A stretch of 64,000 nucleotides of DNA from Nitrosospira lacus (GTDB lineage Bacteria; Pseudomonadota; Gammaproteobacteria; Burkholderiales; Nitrosomonadaceae), in contig NZ_CP021106.3 of the NCBI RefSeq assembly GCF_000355765.4, positions 1,087,137 through 1,151,136 of the forward strand. Reading direction: 5' to 3'. How positions within the stretch are numbered: the stretch's first letter is position 1; each line of letters starts with the position of its first letter. Positions 26,567 through 36,551 of the stretch are shown here, piece after piece. The notes below the pieces were generated by a model, which did not search any database, had not been told where the DNA came from, and was given only the letters and a program-made list of their open reading frames with translations. The translations under genes and the position numbers were made by a program.

Positions 26567-27465
26567 GCGATTTTCTCCAATTGCTCGATCCACTCGCGCG
26601 GCGCCATAGGGAAGCCCAGCCGTTTGCGGCTTTCGTAGTAGGCTTGCGCCACACTTCGGGCGAGGTCGCGAATTCGCCCGATATAAGCCGCGCGCTCCGT
26701 GACGGAGATCGCGCCGCGTGCATCCAGCAGATTGAAAGTATGCGCGGTTTTCAGCACCTGCTCATAGGCTGGCAGGGCTAGTCCGCATTCCACCAGATGC
26801 CGGGCCTGCGTTTCGTGACTGGCAAAGGCATTCAGCAGAAAATCCATATCGCTGTGCTCGAAATTGTAAGCTGATTGCTCGACTTCATTCTGATGGTATA
26901 CGTCACGGTACGAGAGACCTTGGGTCCAGGTCAGATCGAACACGTTTTCCACGCCCTGGAGATACATTGCCAGCCGCTCCAGTCCGTATGTGATTTCACC
27001 TGTGATCGGCTTGCAGTTCAATCCGCCGACTTGCTGGAAATATGTAAACTGCGTCACCTCCATCCCGTTCAGCCATACTTCCCAGCCCAAGCCCCATGCA
27101 CCCAGCGTCGGGTTTTCCCAATCATCCTCAACGAAACGAATATCGTTTTGCTTCAAATCAAAACCGAGCTCTTCCAGCGAACCAAGGTACAGGTCCAGAA
27201 TATCGGGGGGAGCCGGTTTCAGCACGACCTGGAATTGATAGTAATGTTGTAGGCGATTTGGATTTTCACCATAGCGTCCATCCTTGGGCCGGCGCGCAGG
27301 CTGCACATAAGCGGCTTTCCAGGGTTCCGGCCCGAGGGCGCGAAGAAAGGTGGCGGTGTGTGAAGTGCCGGCGCCGACTTCCATGTCATAGGGCTGGAGC
27401 AGGGCGCAACCCTGTTTGTCCCAATAATGTTGCAGGGTGAGAATAATTTCCTGGAATGTGAGCAT
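26563..27465 (-). CDS. glyQ: Glycyl-tRNA synthetase alpha subunit GlyQ
   Basis: 300 aa. It is a class II synthetase catalytic subunit, near-identical in layout to the E. coli protein: [20 protein letters not shown] at the N-terminus, then the [13 protein letters not shown] and [17 protein letters not shown] motifs. It activates glycine with ATP. It overlaps glyS by four bases and lies 53 bp after lnt. Confidence 0.97.
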   Translation of the reverse strand: MLTFQEIILTLQHYWDKQGCALLQPYDMEVGAGTSHTATFLRALGPEPWKAAYVQPARRPKDGRYGENPNRLQHYYQFQVVLKPAPPDILDLYLGSLEELGFDLKQNDIRFVEDDWENPTLGAWGLGWEVWLNGMEVTQFTYFQQVGGLNCKPITGEITYGLERLAMYLQGVENVFDLTWTQGLSYRDVYHQNEVEQSAYNFEHSDMDFLLNAFASHETQARHLVECGLALPAYEQVLKTAHTFNLLDARGAISVTERAAYIGRIRDLARSVAQAYYESRKRLGFPMAPREWIEQLEKIA

Positions 27466-27518
27466 GAGAACGCCTGAGCGAATTGCGGTGATGGTTAGTA
27501 TCTATCCCCGCGGGGATT

Positions 27519-29033
27519 TTACAGGTTTTTGTGTCCACCGCGAAAAATCGGCAGCGAACCCATAACCAGCAATACGCCGGCAAGCACGAATAACAGACTA
27601 TTGCCCAAACGGACATAAGGCGTTGCCCCGGTGTACCCTTGTGCCATGCCGTGCAGCGCGGTGGTAGTAAATATTTCCGCTTCCTGCAACACGATGCCGC
27701 GTTCGTTAATAATGGCGGTAACGCCGGTATTGGTGGCGCGCAGCATGTAGCGTCCTGTCTCCATTGCGCGCATTTGCGAAATCTGCAGGTGTTGCCGCGG
27801 GCCGATGGAGCGGCCAAACCAGGCGTCATTGCTGACGTTGGCGAGCAGCGTGGCTTGAGGTAATTGCTTGATTATTTCTTCTCCAAATACATCTTCGTAG
27901 CAAATGTTCACCGCAACCCTTTGCCCGGCCAGATTCATCGGTCGCTGATCAAGCCCTCCGCGCGAAAAATCCGATAACGGGATTTTCAATACATCGATGA
28001 CCCAGCCGAATATGGGCTTCAATGGAATGAATTCGCCAAACGGCACCAGATGGTACTTGCGATAGCTCTGAGCGGGAGATGTGCCGAAGCTGAACATGGT
28101 GTTGTAGTACTCGCTACGTCCGCCCGGGGCTTCAACCATACCGAGGAGGATATCGCCATTATTCCGTTTGGCATGGGTAGCCATTTGCGCCAGATAGCTC
28201 GATGGTACCTCGTCACGGTATAGCGGTACCGAAATTTCAGGCGTGATAATGAGGCGGCTGCTGCTTTCCAGCGTGAGTCTGGCATATGTATCCATCGACG
28301 TGACGAGCTGATCCTCCCGCCACTTCAAATCCTGCGAGATATTTCCCTGCAGCAGGCTTACTGTGACCGGTTCGCCTTGTGGTTCAGTCCAACGGATCTG
28401 CTGCAAGCCGAAACCGATGATCCAGATAGCCAGAAGCGGCAGTAGATAACGCCATTCCCGAAATCGCCTTTCAAATAACAGACATATCAGCGCCGCACTT
28501 AGAACGAGCATGAGCGATACGCCATAGACACCCATGACCGGGGCAAAACCTCCCAGGGGGCCGGCCGGCGCTTGCGAATAGCCGAGCGTCAGCCACGGAA
28601 AACCGGTGAACAAGACACTGCGCAGCCAGTCGGACAATCCCCACAATGCACCGGCGGTCAATGACCAGACCGCGGGGGTAACAATATGCAACCTCGTTAA
28701 TATCCAGCCGGTCAATGCGGGGAATAAGGCGAGATAGCCACAAAGAAAGAATAATGCAATCACTGCAGCTGGCATCGGCATAGCGCCGAAATCATGCAGG
28801 CTGACGTAAATCCAGGTGACGCCTGCGCTGAACAGACCCATGCCGAAGGTGAAGCCCAGCAAGGCCGAGCGCATGGGTGTGGCGCTCACACGCCAGAAAT
28901 GGCATAGCAGCGCGAGCGTAAAAACCGGAACTGGAAAAAAATAAAACGGCGCAAAACCGAGAACAGTGATTGCGCCGAGCAGAAAAGAGAGAGTTAATCG
29001 CGAACGGAGTGTTTTTTTGGACAATTCAATCAA
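27519..29033 (-). CDS. lnt: Apolipoprotein N-acyltransferase Lnt
   Basis: 504 aa. Seven or so N-terminal membrane helices (1-215) are followed by a periplasmic nitrilase-like domain with Glu in ITPEISVPL, the catalytic Lys region, and the Cys motif NICYEDVFGE. It adds the third acyl chain to lipoproteins at the inner membrane; the window encodes several clients (LptM, LolB, the cytochrome lipoproteins). The annotated start is TTG at 29033 without a clear ribosome-binding site; a TTG three codons later is equally possible. corC, the usual upstream neighbour, is absent. Confidence 0.92.
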   Translation of the reverse strand: MIELSKKTLRSRLTLSFLLGAITVLGFAPFYFFPVPVFTLALLCHFWRVSATPMRSALLGFTFGMGLFSAGVTWIYVSLHDFGAMPMPAAVIALFFLCGYLALFPALTGWILTRLHIVTPAVWSLTAGALWGLSDWLRSVLFTGFPWLTLGYSQAPAGPLGGFAPVMGVYGVSLMLVLSAALICLLFERRFREWRYLLPLLAIWIIGFGLQQIRWTEPQGEPVTVSLLQGNISQDLKWREDQLVTSMDTYARLTLESSSRLIITPEISVPLYRDEVPSSYLAQMATHAKRNNGDILLGMVEAPGGRSEYYNTMFSFGTSPAQSYRKYHLVPFGEFIPLKPIFGWVIDVLKIPLSDFSRGGLDQRPMNLAGQRVAVNICYEDVFGEEIIKQLPQATLLANVSNDAWFGRSIGPRQHLQISQMRAMETGRYMLRATNTGVTAIINERGIVLQEAEIFTTTALHGMAQGYTGATPYVRLGNSLLFVLAGVLLVMGSLPIFRGGHKNL

Positions 29034-29140
29034 TCATGTTATTGGGTTCGATGCGACGAGGGTGCGCAATTTTAATCAAGGTCAATACAAGCAACCGGTA
29101 GCGCAGGGGGCAGACGAAATGCAAGATACGATGAGTTGAT

Positions 29141-30337
29141 TCACGACTTGACCTGGGTCATATTTTGGTCGTGATCCTTATCTTTTTTTGGCAGCATTAG
29201 TCGAAATGTGGAACCCACACCTGCTTCGGACTCGACTTCCAGTTTGCCGCCTAAAAGCCGGGTCGCTTCCGAGGCAATGGCGAGCCCCAGTCCCACGCCC
29301 GGTTGGCCATATGTATCTCCGCGGCGGAAGGCCTCAAACAAATGACACAGGTTTTCCGGTGCAATACCCGGCCCCTGATCACTAACGCTCAATACCCACT
29401 CGATGTTTTCACTATTCGCGTCATTCCGGGCAAGCACTTTTATTTCGCCTCCGGAACTATATTTCACCGCGTTACCCAGCAGATTCTGCAATACCAACGT
29501 CAGTAATCCTGTGTCGCTAATGGCTTGGGCTCCATCGGGCGCGTCCAAATTCAGCGTTACGCCTTTGGATCTGACTTCAGGCGCAAACTGGCTGGCGATT
29601 TCGGAGAGCAGCAAATTCAAATCCACTGGTTCCGCCGTGTGATGAACAGGCTCTTTCCGCAGTTGCTCAGACTGAAGTAGTCGATCCATTCCGGCGGTCG
29701 TCTGGAGTATTGCACGCTTGACGGATTCCAGGTCCGCGACGCTATCCGCGAACTCAGGTACTTGAGTCAGCCTTCTGGCGAGAAGCTGCACGTGAAGCAT
29801 GGCGTGATGAAGATGGTTACGGAGATCATGCGAAAGAAATGAAAGATACTTGGCCTGAACTTCGGTGGAAGTTCTATTCTGCTGTTGCAGGTGTTCGATA
29901 AACCGGATGACTCCGCTTTGCAGCGCCGTGTCCACGGCCATGTTCAAAGCGATGTTGCTCCGCAGATCCAGCTGTTCCTCCATTGCTTCCGTAACTTGCT
30001 CGATGATGACTCGGCGCAGCAGCCGATATTCGACGACCAGCTCGCGTATATTGTAATTTTCTTGGAAGCGGGACTCGCCATGCATTTTGCTGCCTTCAAC
30101 GAGATCTCGAGTGGTCGATGGTTTATCCGAGGCGAATGCGTCTATGATCTCTTCCAGGATCAATGGTATCGAGTTGCGGAGGTTCTGGAGGGTGAGCGCG
30201 TCGGCAGCAGGAAGTGTCTGTACCACGGCGGCCTCCCATGCTCGGACGATCGCGTCCTTCCGTAACCTCAGGGCCGATGCAAGAAGAGGGAATGCGTGGT
30301 ACGCCAGGAGATCAAGCGTCAAGTCTTCCGTGGACAT
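29141..30337 (-). CDS. Orphan sensor histidine kinase with RsbRD-like N-terminal domain
   Basis: 398 aa, no membrane helix, so cytosolic. Residues ~20-150 are an all-helical region resembling the RsbRD_N (RsbT co-antagonist type) sensory domain. A HisKA segment has the phospho-acceptor His170 in FLSHDLRNHLHHAM, and a HATPase_c domain follows with LLGNAVKYS, DQGPGIA and GVGLGLAIASE. No response regulator gene is adjacent. The signal is unknown. A GGAGAG ribosome-binding site precedes the ATG at 30337. The domain assignment of the N-terminus is tentative. Confidence 0.85.
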   Translation of the reverse strand: MSTEDLTLDLLAYHAFPLLASALRLRKDAIVRAWEAAVVQTLPAADALTLQNLRNSIPLILEEIIDAFASDKPSTTRDLVEGSKMHGESRFQENYNIRELVVEYRLLRRVIIEQVTEAMEEQLDLRSNIALNMAVDTALQSGVIRFIEHLQQQNRTSTEVQAKYLSFLSHDLRNHLHHAMLHVQLLARRLTQVPEFADSVADLESVKRAILQTTAGMDRLLQSEQLRKEPVHHTAEPVDLNLLLSEIASQFAPEVRSKGVTLNLDAPDGAQAISDTGLLTLVLQNLLGNAVKYSSGGEIKVLARNDANSENIEWVLSVSDQGPGIAPENLCHLFEAFRRGDTYGQPGVGLGLAIASEATRLLGGKLEVESEAGVGSTFRLMLPKKDKDHDQNMTQVKS

Positions 30338-30591
30338 GAAATGCTCTCCATTGGCAATATAAAACCCTCAGAAAGGCGGGATTGTATTTCTTGCTGAATT
30401 GGCGTGATAGTTCAAGGAACCCGATTCTGACCTGAAAGGCAAATATTCGCACTATGTTCTCCTCGCTCAGCGCCGCGTTCCGCCGCGCCGCAACCAGGAA
30501 ACTTTTTCTACCCGCAGGTACATATTGACCCTACAGTCGATATGGATGGCAATTTTATGTTAAACTTCACGTTCTCAAAAGTGAGGTAAGC

Positions 30592-31908
30592 ATGCCGGGC
30601 GACAAAATCAGCATTTTAGCGCATAAACCGTTTACGCTGACAAAAAAACGATTACGCTGGCTGATCTTGTTATCCAGCTTTCCATTATTCGGAATGGTGG
30701 CTGCCTTTGGTATTGCGCCGGATACTTCGCTGGAGAATCTTCCCGTCGAGGAGGTTATCCGCGGTCTTGAGCTCCCGGAAATTCTCCCGCCTTCCGATGA
30801 AAATATGACATTCTGGCGTCAGGAACGCATTCAGGCCGGCGACACAATCGCGACCCTGTTGTCCCGGCTTGAGGTGAATAATCAGGATGCCGTCAGTTTC
30901 CTGCGCGACTCAAGGAACATCAAGGCCACGCACCAACTGGTGTCCGGCAAAATCGTTCATGTGCAGACTACCGCAGCGGGTGAATTGCTTCTGCTGCGCT
31001 ACTTCCCCGGTGGCAGCGAACAACTGGTGATGGAAAAGGTTGACGGCATCTTCAAGGTAAGCGAACAACCCGTCAAACTGGAAACCCATATCCAGATGAA
31101 GTCCGGGGTAATAAACAGCTCTCTGTTCGCAGCCGTCGACGGCGCGGGTGTACCCGACAGCGTTGCCACGCAGATTGTCGATATTTTGGCGTCGGATATT
31201 GATTTTCATCGGGATTTACGCAAGGGCGATCGTTTTACAGTGGTTTATGATTCACTTTATGGTAATGGCGAGCCCGCCCGGCCCGGACGGGTGCTGTCGG
31301 TGGAGTTCATTAACCAGGGGACGCCTCATCGAGCAGTCTATTTCCAGGCGGAAAATGGTGAAAGCGGTTATTACACGCCCGACGGCAAAAATCTGCGCAA
31401 GGCATTCTTGCGTTCGCCGCTGGAATTTTCCCGCATCAGCTCGGGCTTTTCCAGCGCACGATTCCATCCCATTCTGAAAACATGGCGCGCTCACAGCGGC
31501 ATTGACTATGCCGCACCAACAGGAACGCGGGTGAAGGCCGCCGCGGATGGGACGGTGATGTTTGCCGGCTGGCAGGGCGGTTACGGTAATGTCGTTATCC
31601 TGCAGCATCATGGGCAATATTCTACCGTTTACGGTCACTTATCAACCTTTGCCAAAGGCCTGCGCTCGGGACAACGTGTCAGCCAGGGTGATGTCATCGG
31701 TCATGTCGGCGCAACCGGGATGGCCACAGGTCCGCATCTACACTATGAGTTTCGTTTCAACGGGGTTCAGCGCGATCCGACGCGAGTCGCCATGCCCACC
31801 GCCAATCCCGTTTCGGCGCGGCATATGCCCGCATTCTATGAGTACACAAAGCCGCTGATGGCCCGGCTGGATATGCTGCGCGGCACCAGTCTGGCCTTCC
31901 TGGACTAG
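30592..31908 (+). CDS. M23-family murein endopeptidase (MepM-like)
   Basis: 438 aa. One N-terminal membrane anchor or signal (about 20-42) is followed by a LysM/OapA-like region (~75-170) and a C-terminal M23 (LytM) peptidase domain. The zinc ligands are visible as His301 and Asp305 in HSGIDYAAP and His384 in PHLHYEF, with His382 in the active site. The enzyme should cleave peptide cross-links in the periplasm so that new murein can be inserted. It sits 79 bp upstream of anmK, an order common in betaproteobacteria (next to tyrS elsewhere). Confidence 0.93.
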   Translation: MPGDKISILAHKPFTLTKKRLRWLILLSSFPLFGMVAAFGIAPDTSLENLPVEEVIRGLELPEILPPSDENMTFWRQERIQAGDTIATLLSRLEVNNQDAVSFLRDSRNIKATHQLVSGKIVHVQTTAAGELLLLRYFPGGSEQLVMEKVDGIFKVSEQPVKLETHIQMKSGVINSSLFAAVDGAGVPDSVATQIVDILASDIDFHRDLRKGDRFTVVYDSLYGNGEPARPGRVLSVEFINQGTPHRAVYFQAENGESGYYTPDGKNLRKAFLRSPLEFSRISSGFSSARFHPILKTWRAHSGIDYAAPTGTRVKAAADGTVMFAGWQGGYGNVVILQHHGQYSTVYGHLSTFAKGLRSGQRVSQGDVIGHVGATGMATGPHLHYEFRFNGVQRDPTRVAMPTANPVSARHMPAFYEYTKPLMARLDMLRGTSLAFLD

Positions 31909-31987
31909 CCAGCACTTTTTACCCTCACCTTCGCTCCCGTTTCCATCCTCACCCATAGAGGCAAAAAATAACAGAGCACGCAGGCGG

Positions 31988-33094
31988 ATGGATTTGAAAA
32001 CCGCTTACTATATCGGCATTATGTCGGGCACCAGCCTTGATGGAATTGATGCGGTGCTGGCTGATTTTAATTCGTCCCCCCCCTCTCTGCTGCACACCTT
32101 TTATCTACCCTACGATGGGGAGTTGCGCAGTCGATTGCTGGATCTGAACCGTTCGGGTAATGACGAGCTGCATCGCGCGGCCATGCTGGGTAATGAGCTT
32201 GCCCGCCGTTATGCGGAGGCCGTGACGGGTTTGCTGCATGGGTACGGCGTGAAACCTCAGGAGGTAATCGCCATCGGCTGCCACGGCCAGACTGTGCGCC
32301 ACTGCCCCGAATCCGGGAGGGGCTATACCATTCAGCTATGCAATCCCGCTTTGCTGGTCGAACTCACGGGCATTACCGTGGTGGCGGACTTCAGGAGTCG
32401 TGACATCGCGGCAGGCGGTCAGGGCGCTCCTCTGGTTCCGGCATTTCATCAAATCTTGTTCAAAGATTCACAAGTTCATCGCGTTATCACCAATATTGGG
32501 GGAATCTCCAATCTCACCAGCCTCATGCCCAATGGGGAGGTTGCCGGGTTCGATTGCGGTCCCGGTAATTTAATCATGGACGCATGGTGTCTGCGTCATA
32601 CCGGCAAGCCATATGATGAGAATGGCGCATGGGCCGATTCTGGCAAAATAATCCCGGAATTGCTTGAAAAGCTTCTGGGACTTCAGTTTTTTTCTCTTTC
32701 TCCCCCGAAAAGTACTGGCAGGGAGGTATTCAACTTGGCCTGGCTGGAGAGCTATCTGTCTGGAGATGAAAAGCCGGCGGATGTGCAAGCAACCTTGCTG
32801 CAATTGACGGTAACGGGAATTGCCCAGGCAGTGCTCACCTATTTTCCGGATGCGGCGGAAATCTACCTGTGCGGAGGCGGTGCGCGTAATGCGGCGCTTG
32901 TTGCGCAATTAAGAATGGCTCTATCCGGCAGGAAAGTGGAATTGACAGACAGGTTCGGGGTCGACGCCGATTGGCTGGAGGCATTTGCCTTTGCCTGGCT
33001 GGCGAGACAGGTCATTCTGGGAGTTCCCAGCAGTCTCCCTGCGGTAACCGGCGCTCGGGGCGCCCGCTTGCTCGGTGCGATCTATCCGGGTTAA
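31988..33094 (+). CDS. anmK: Anhydro-N-acetylmuramic acid kinase AnmK
   Basis: 368 aa. It converts 1,6-anhydroMurNAc plus ATP to MurNAc-6-phosphate in murein recycling. The opening YYIGIMSGTSLDGIDAV is the family signature; the FDCGPGNLIMD and CGGGARN motifs of the ASKHA fold follow. The upstream neighbour is a murein endopeptidase, and mpl elsewhere in the window completes a recycling theme. It converges on erpA with a repeat element between. Confidence 0.96.
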   Translation: MDLKTAYYIGIMSGTSLDGIDAVLADFNSSPPSLLHTFYLPYDGELRSRLLDLNRSGNDELHRAAMLGNELARRYAEAVTGLLHGYGVKPQEVIAIGCHGQTVRHCPESGRGYTIQLCNPALLVELTGITVVADFRSRDIAAGGQGAPLVPAFHQILFKDSQVHRVITNIGGISNLTSLMPNGEVAGFDCGPGNLIMDAWCLRHTGKPYDENGAWADSGKIIPELLEKLLGLQFFSLSPPKSTGREVFNLAWLESYLSGDEKPADVQATLLQLTVTGIAQAVLTYFPDAAEIYLCGGGARNAALVAQLRMALSGRKVELTDRFGVDADWLEAFAFAWLARQVILGVPSSLPAVTGARGARLLGAIYPG

Positions 33095-33211
33095 GCCTGA
33101 ATCCAGGAGCAGACCGCTTGTTTCATTAGGTTCGTACTGCTGTTGTCCATTTGGGTAAATCCGCTACAGGGAAAATTTAATCTCTTCCATCCAATTGGCG
33201 GATTCAGGCCG
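33095..33211 (+). repeat. MITE-like intergenic repeat, copy 5
   Basis: 117 bp between convergent anmK and erpA. The left end is AAGCCTGAATCC and the right end is GGATTCAGGCC, an 11-base near-perfect inverted repeat. The interior (GACCGCTTGTTTCATTAGG, GTCCATTTGGG) is more diverged than in copies 3, 4 and 7, and the orientation is tentative. Its position between two stops would let it act as a hairpin for both genes. Confidence 0.6.
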
Positions 33212-33308
33212 AAATCGGCTTTTCACCCCTGCGGCATATCAGCATTTTTGCCATAAATAAAAAATGGAGCTGCGGCTTCCATCTTTTTAAATACAACTGT
33301 TCCGGAAG

Positions 33309-33677
33309 TTAAACAGAGAATGAAGATCCGCAACCACAGGTGCTGGCAGCGCCCGGGTTCTTGATAACAAATTGGGCACCCTCGGCATTTTCCTGGTAGT
33401 CGATTTCCGCCCCGGCCAGGTACTGAAAGCTCATGGGATCAACCAGCAGTTTTACTCCATTCTTTTCCATTACCGTATCGTCTTCGCCTATGACTTCATC
33501 AAAAGTGAAGCCGTATTTAAAACCGGAGCAGCCTCCACCCGCCACAAACACTCTGAGCTTGAGGTCACTGTTCCCCTCTTCTTCAATCAACTCCCTGACC
33601 TTGCTTGCCGCGTTATCAGTAAAGATCAATGGCATCTGCATTTCTGCGACCAAATTTTCCCCAGTTGCAGCATTCAT
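33309..33677 (-). CDS. erpA: Iron-sulfur cluster insertion protein ErpA
   Basis: 122 aa A-type Fe-S carrier. The three conserved cysteines are in [11 protein letters not shown] and at the C-terminus in CGCGSSF. The YGFTFDEV and [16 protein letters not shown] segments are specific to ErpA rather than IscA. It delivers 4Fe-4S clusters to apoproteins, including enzymes of isoprenoid synthesis such as IspG/IspH. It is followed upstream by the bactofilin gene on the same strand, 60 bp apart. Confidence 0.95.
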   Translation of the reverse strand: MNAATGENLVAEMQMPLIFTDNAASKVRELIEEEGNSDLKLRVFVAGGGCSGFKYGFTFDEVIGEDDTVMEKNGVKLLVDPMSFQYLAGAEIDYQENAEGAQFVIKNPGAASTCGCGSSFSV

Positions 33678-33737
33678 ATCGAGTTATCCGCATCAAGATT
33701 AATTGGGAAAAAATTACGCTCTGCTATCAAATAAACG

Positions 33738-34154
33738 TCAATCGCCATGGGCGGCGGGTATCAATGCCACCACCTTATTGTCGAGTTGCGCATTGTCCAG
33801 ATGATGGAGCATGCCGTCAACCGATGCGCCAAGCTGAATCTCCATGGATTTATAATGTACATCTCCGGAGATTCTGGCCTTGGGCTGTAATTCCACATAC
33901 TCGCTTCCGTGAATGGCACCAGCTACGGTGCCATTAATAACCGCATGAGAAACCTGAATTTTCCCTTCTACGACTGCTTGATCGCTCAGTACCAGGGTAC
34001 TGGGCTTGTCACCCACTGCGGTAATATTTCCCGTAATATGACCATCCACGCGCAATCCTCCGCTGAAATTGATATTGCCGTCGATATGGGTTCCCGCGCC
34101 AATTAGCGAATCAATCTGATTTTGAGGCGCGGATGTTTTCTTTCCACCAAACAT
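33738..34154 (-). CDS. Bactofilin (polymer-forming cytoskeletal protein)
   Basis: 138 aa. A short disordered N-terminus is followed by a single right-handed beta-helix bactofilin domain (about 18-115), visible as repeating GNI-, GKI-, GAIHG-, GDVHYKS-type turns. Bactofilins self-assemble without nucleotide and guide cell-wall enzymes, often M23 peptidases. An M23 gene lies 2 kb away on the other strand. A GGAG site precedes the ATG at 34154, and the upstream DUF6776 gene ends 10 bp before it, so the pair is co-transcribed. Confidence 0.93.
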   Translation of the reverse strand: MFGGKKTSAPQNQIDSLIGAGTHIDGNINFSGGLRVDGHITGNITAVGDKPSTLVLSDQAVVEGKIQVSHAVINGTVAGAIHGSEYVELQPKARISGDVHYKSMEIQLGASVDGMLHHLDNAQLDNKVVALIPAAHGD

Positions 34155-34164
34155 TTTCTCTCCT

Positions 34165-34905
34165 TCACAAAGACAGATTAACGGTCTGCGTCAGCCTTGC
34201 CTGCGCTACGCCTTTTTCAAATACTTTTACCTGCATGCTTTCCACTTGAGCATCCGGCGGCATCCGGAAGCTTCTCTCTACTCGCTGGTAAAACTTGAAG
34301 TTAACGTCAAACGTATCTGACGGGCTTTCACTGGCGAGAGGTGTGACCATTTTTTCACCATTCTGCCGGAAATTGACAACGAATTCCAGATTACCCTGAA
34401 AATCCTTGGTGCGCTGCCCGCCCTGGACCAGCAGCAGGCTGTAACGATATTCTCCGGGCAACTGGCCACGCGCCAGCTTTAAATGACTAATCGAAACGCG
34501 TTGTTCGGTTTTTCCGGTGACTGATCCAAGATTCTGGAAAAATGCAACATCTTCCTTCAGGCGAATATTTTCATCTTCCAGGGCTTTGACATGCTTGCTA
34601 ATGTCGTCACGTGCGACCATATCCATTTGCAACTGGCGCTCAAGCCCGGCCACTCTCATACGCAGCTCATTGTTTTCCTTTTCCAAACGATTATTCGTTC
34701 GTGATAGCCGGTCCAATTCATGATTTATCTCATTTTTATCAAAACCCGCAAACTGATGCCCGGCGTCGTACATGCCCCATGACAAGGCCAATGCGAGCGC
34801 GGTAAGGAAGCCAATAACAAGCCAGCGCCAGTACTCCGGCCTGTGCGGGCGTATCGCCACCTTCGGTGCAAAGATGCCGGATTTTCTTTTGGGTGATTTG
34901 ATCAT
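34165..34905 (-). CDS. DUF6776-family membrane protein with coiled coil
   Basis: 246 aa. One membrane helix (about 27-47, WRWLVIGFLTALALALSWGM) follows a basic cytosolic tail. A coiled coil comes next (about 58-125, heptad-rich NNRLEKENNELRMRVAGLE), then a periplasmic globular domain (about 135-246). The layout is that of the DUF6776 family of betaproteobacteria, which is regularly encoded beside bactofilin. I infer that it tethers the bactofilin polymer to the membrane or periplasm; this is not shown by the sequence. Confidence 0.75.
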   Translation of the reverse strand: MIKSPKRKSGIFAPKVAIRPHRPEYWRWLVIGFLTALALALSWGMYDAGHQFAGFDKNEINHELDRLSRTNNRLEKENNELRMRVAGLERQLQMDMVARDDISKHVKALEDENIRLKEDVAFFQNLGSVTGKTEQRVSISHLKLARGQLPGEYRYSLLLVQGGQRTKDFQGNLEFVVNFRQNGEKMVTPLASESPSDTFDVNFKFYQRVERSFRMPPDAQVESMQVKVFEKGVAQARLTQTVNLSL

Positions 34906-35115
34906 GGCCGTCAGTTTACGCTGTTATGACAGCGAGACACCGAAGGTATGGAAGAATACCGGTGGCCTGCCAGATTCAGGTTAAAGGCAATCGGCTGCGG
35001 GAGCGCCTGGCGGGTGCATATTTCGCCTTTTTTTTGGCCGATGGATGTATCAGTCTTCAGGATCTGTCTTCGCTGCGTCACTTTTCAGCTTCGATTCTTC
35101 AAGCCCGGCAGGCGG

Positions 35116-36144
35116 CTACGGTAGCAGCGGAGCATGATCGATAGCCAAGGTTTCCGGAAAACCGCACATGAGATTCATGTTCTGCACGGCCTGTCCCGCA
35201 GCCCCCTTGACGAGGTTGTCCGTTACCGACAATATTACCGCTGTGTTACCCTCCTGCGGACGATGCACCGCGATGCGGCAAAGATTCGAACCTCGTACTG
35301 ACCGGGTCTCGGGATGGGCGCCTGCCGGAAGGACATCAACAAATGGTTCATCGGCATAGCGTTTCTCGTATATGGCCTGTAAATCGGCATCCCTGCTAAG
35401 TCTGCCATATAGCGTAGCGTGAATGCCCCGGATCATGGGGGTGAGGTGCGGGACGAATGTCAGTCCTATCGGACCTCCCGCCATACGAGATAATCCCTGC
35501 CTGATTTCAGGCAAGTGCCGGTGTCCGGGCACACCATAGGCCTTGAAATTGTCAGAAGCTTCGGCAAACAACGTATGGACCGCCGCATTGCGGCCCGCGC
35601 CGGAGACGCCGGATTTGGCATCGGCAATGAGATGCTCCAGGTCTACAATACCGGCCTCGATCAAAGGCAGGAACCCCAGTTGCACCGCGGTGGGATAACA
35701 GCCAGGATTCGCTATGAGCCGTGCGCCTTTGATTTCGTTACGATTGATTTCAGGCAAGCCATAAACAGCTTCCTCCACCAGATCAGGGCAGGCATGTGTC
35801 ATCCCATACCATTTTTCCCATACTGCCACGTCCTTGATACGAAAATCAGCGGCGAGATCGATTACCCGAACTCCCGCGTCGAGCAGCGACCTGACCTGTT
35901 GCATGGCGATACCGTTGGGTGTCGCAAAGAACACAATGGCGCATTTGTCGAGTTCCGCTTCGGCCGGATCGCAAAATTTAAGCGGTACCCGTCCGCGCAA
36001 GCTGGGAAATAATTCGGCTACAGCCAGCCCGGTCTCTTTGCGCGAGGTGATGGCATGTATGTGCACTTCGGGATGCTGCGATAAAATACGCAGCAACTCG
36101 ACGCCGGTATAACCGGTTCCGCCTACGATACCAACTTTAAGCAT
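35116..36144 (-). CDS. argC: N-acetyl-gamma-glutamyl-phosphate reductase ArgC
   Basis: 342 aa, normal length for the long form. The Rossmann motif [13 protein letters not shown] is at the N-terminus and the catalytic Cys is in [13 protein letters not shown] (about residue 148). It makes N-acetylglutamate semialdehyde in arginine synthesis. The gene sits downstream of rplM-rpsI, which is the usual betaproteobacterial order, but a strong terminator and 407 bp separate them here. Confidence 0.97.
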   Translation of the reverse strand: MLKVGIVGGTGYTGVELLRILSQHPEVHIHAITSRKETGLAVAELFPSLRGRVPLKFCDPAEAELDKCAIVFFATPNGIAMQQVRSLLDAGVRVIDLAADFRIKDVAVWEKWYGMTHACPDLVEEAVYGLPEINRNEIKGARLIANPGCYPTAVQLGFLPLIEAGIVDLEHLIADAKSGVSGAGRNAAVHTLFAEASDNFKAYGVPGHRHLPEIRQGLSRMAGGPIGLTFVPHLTPMIRGIHATLYGRLSRDADLQAIYEKRYADEPFVDVLPAGAHPETRSVRGSNLCRIAVHRPQEGNTAVILSVTDNLVKGAAGQAVQNMNLMCGFPETLAIDHAPLLP

Positions 36145-36551
36145 GGAATCTCCAGGTTTGAATGCGAAGAACAGGGTTTTCCATCAGGATTTTTCATAAA
36201 TTCGTGTTGCATATCAGGATTATCCTGCCCCAGCATTGTCGCTCGTACCCTCGGTTACACATGGCAATAAATGGCTGCCCTGAATCTTCAATTTTTAGAG
36301 ATGTCTTTATTTATTTGGTTCGATTTACCGGATATCTTGCGGGGAAAATGCAACCGGTTGTCGATTATCCTTACCCTAAATTCGCTGCGCAACGAACTCG
36401 CCATGACGGTGAAGCCTCGATGGGGCAAACTCTTTGCGTCCATGGCGCCGACCTGGGAAATAAGCGGCAACCGCCAGATTTGGGATTATAAGCAACAAGT
36501 AAAAAAGCCGCCAGAAACGGGCGGCTTTTCAGCATGGGACACGTAAAAAAC
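36145..36551. other. 407 bp interval between rpsI and argC
   Basis: Includes the rpsI terminator at its right edge and must carry the argC promoter. Short plus-strand ORFs run through the terminator and show no family resemblance; I do not call them. Confidence 0.45.
36501..36529 (-). terminator. Rho-independent terminator of rplM-rpsI
   Basis: On the minus strand: AAGCCGCC, an 8-base loop region CGTTTCTG and GGCGGCTT followed by TTTTTT. It lies 23 bp after the rpsI stop. The plus strand also ends in a T-run, so it could work in both directions. Confidence 0.9.

Noticed and set aside
34966-34984. CCTGCCAGATTCAGGTTAA near the DUF6776/argC interval
   Set aside because: Resembles the repeat right end but interior and left end are missing.
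36271-36546. 91-codon plus-strand ORF between rpsI and argC
   Set aside because: Runs through the rpsI terminator hairpin and has no family signal.
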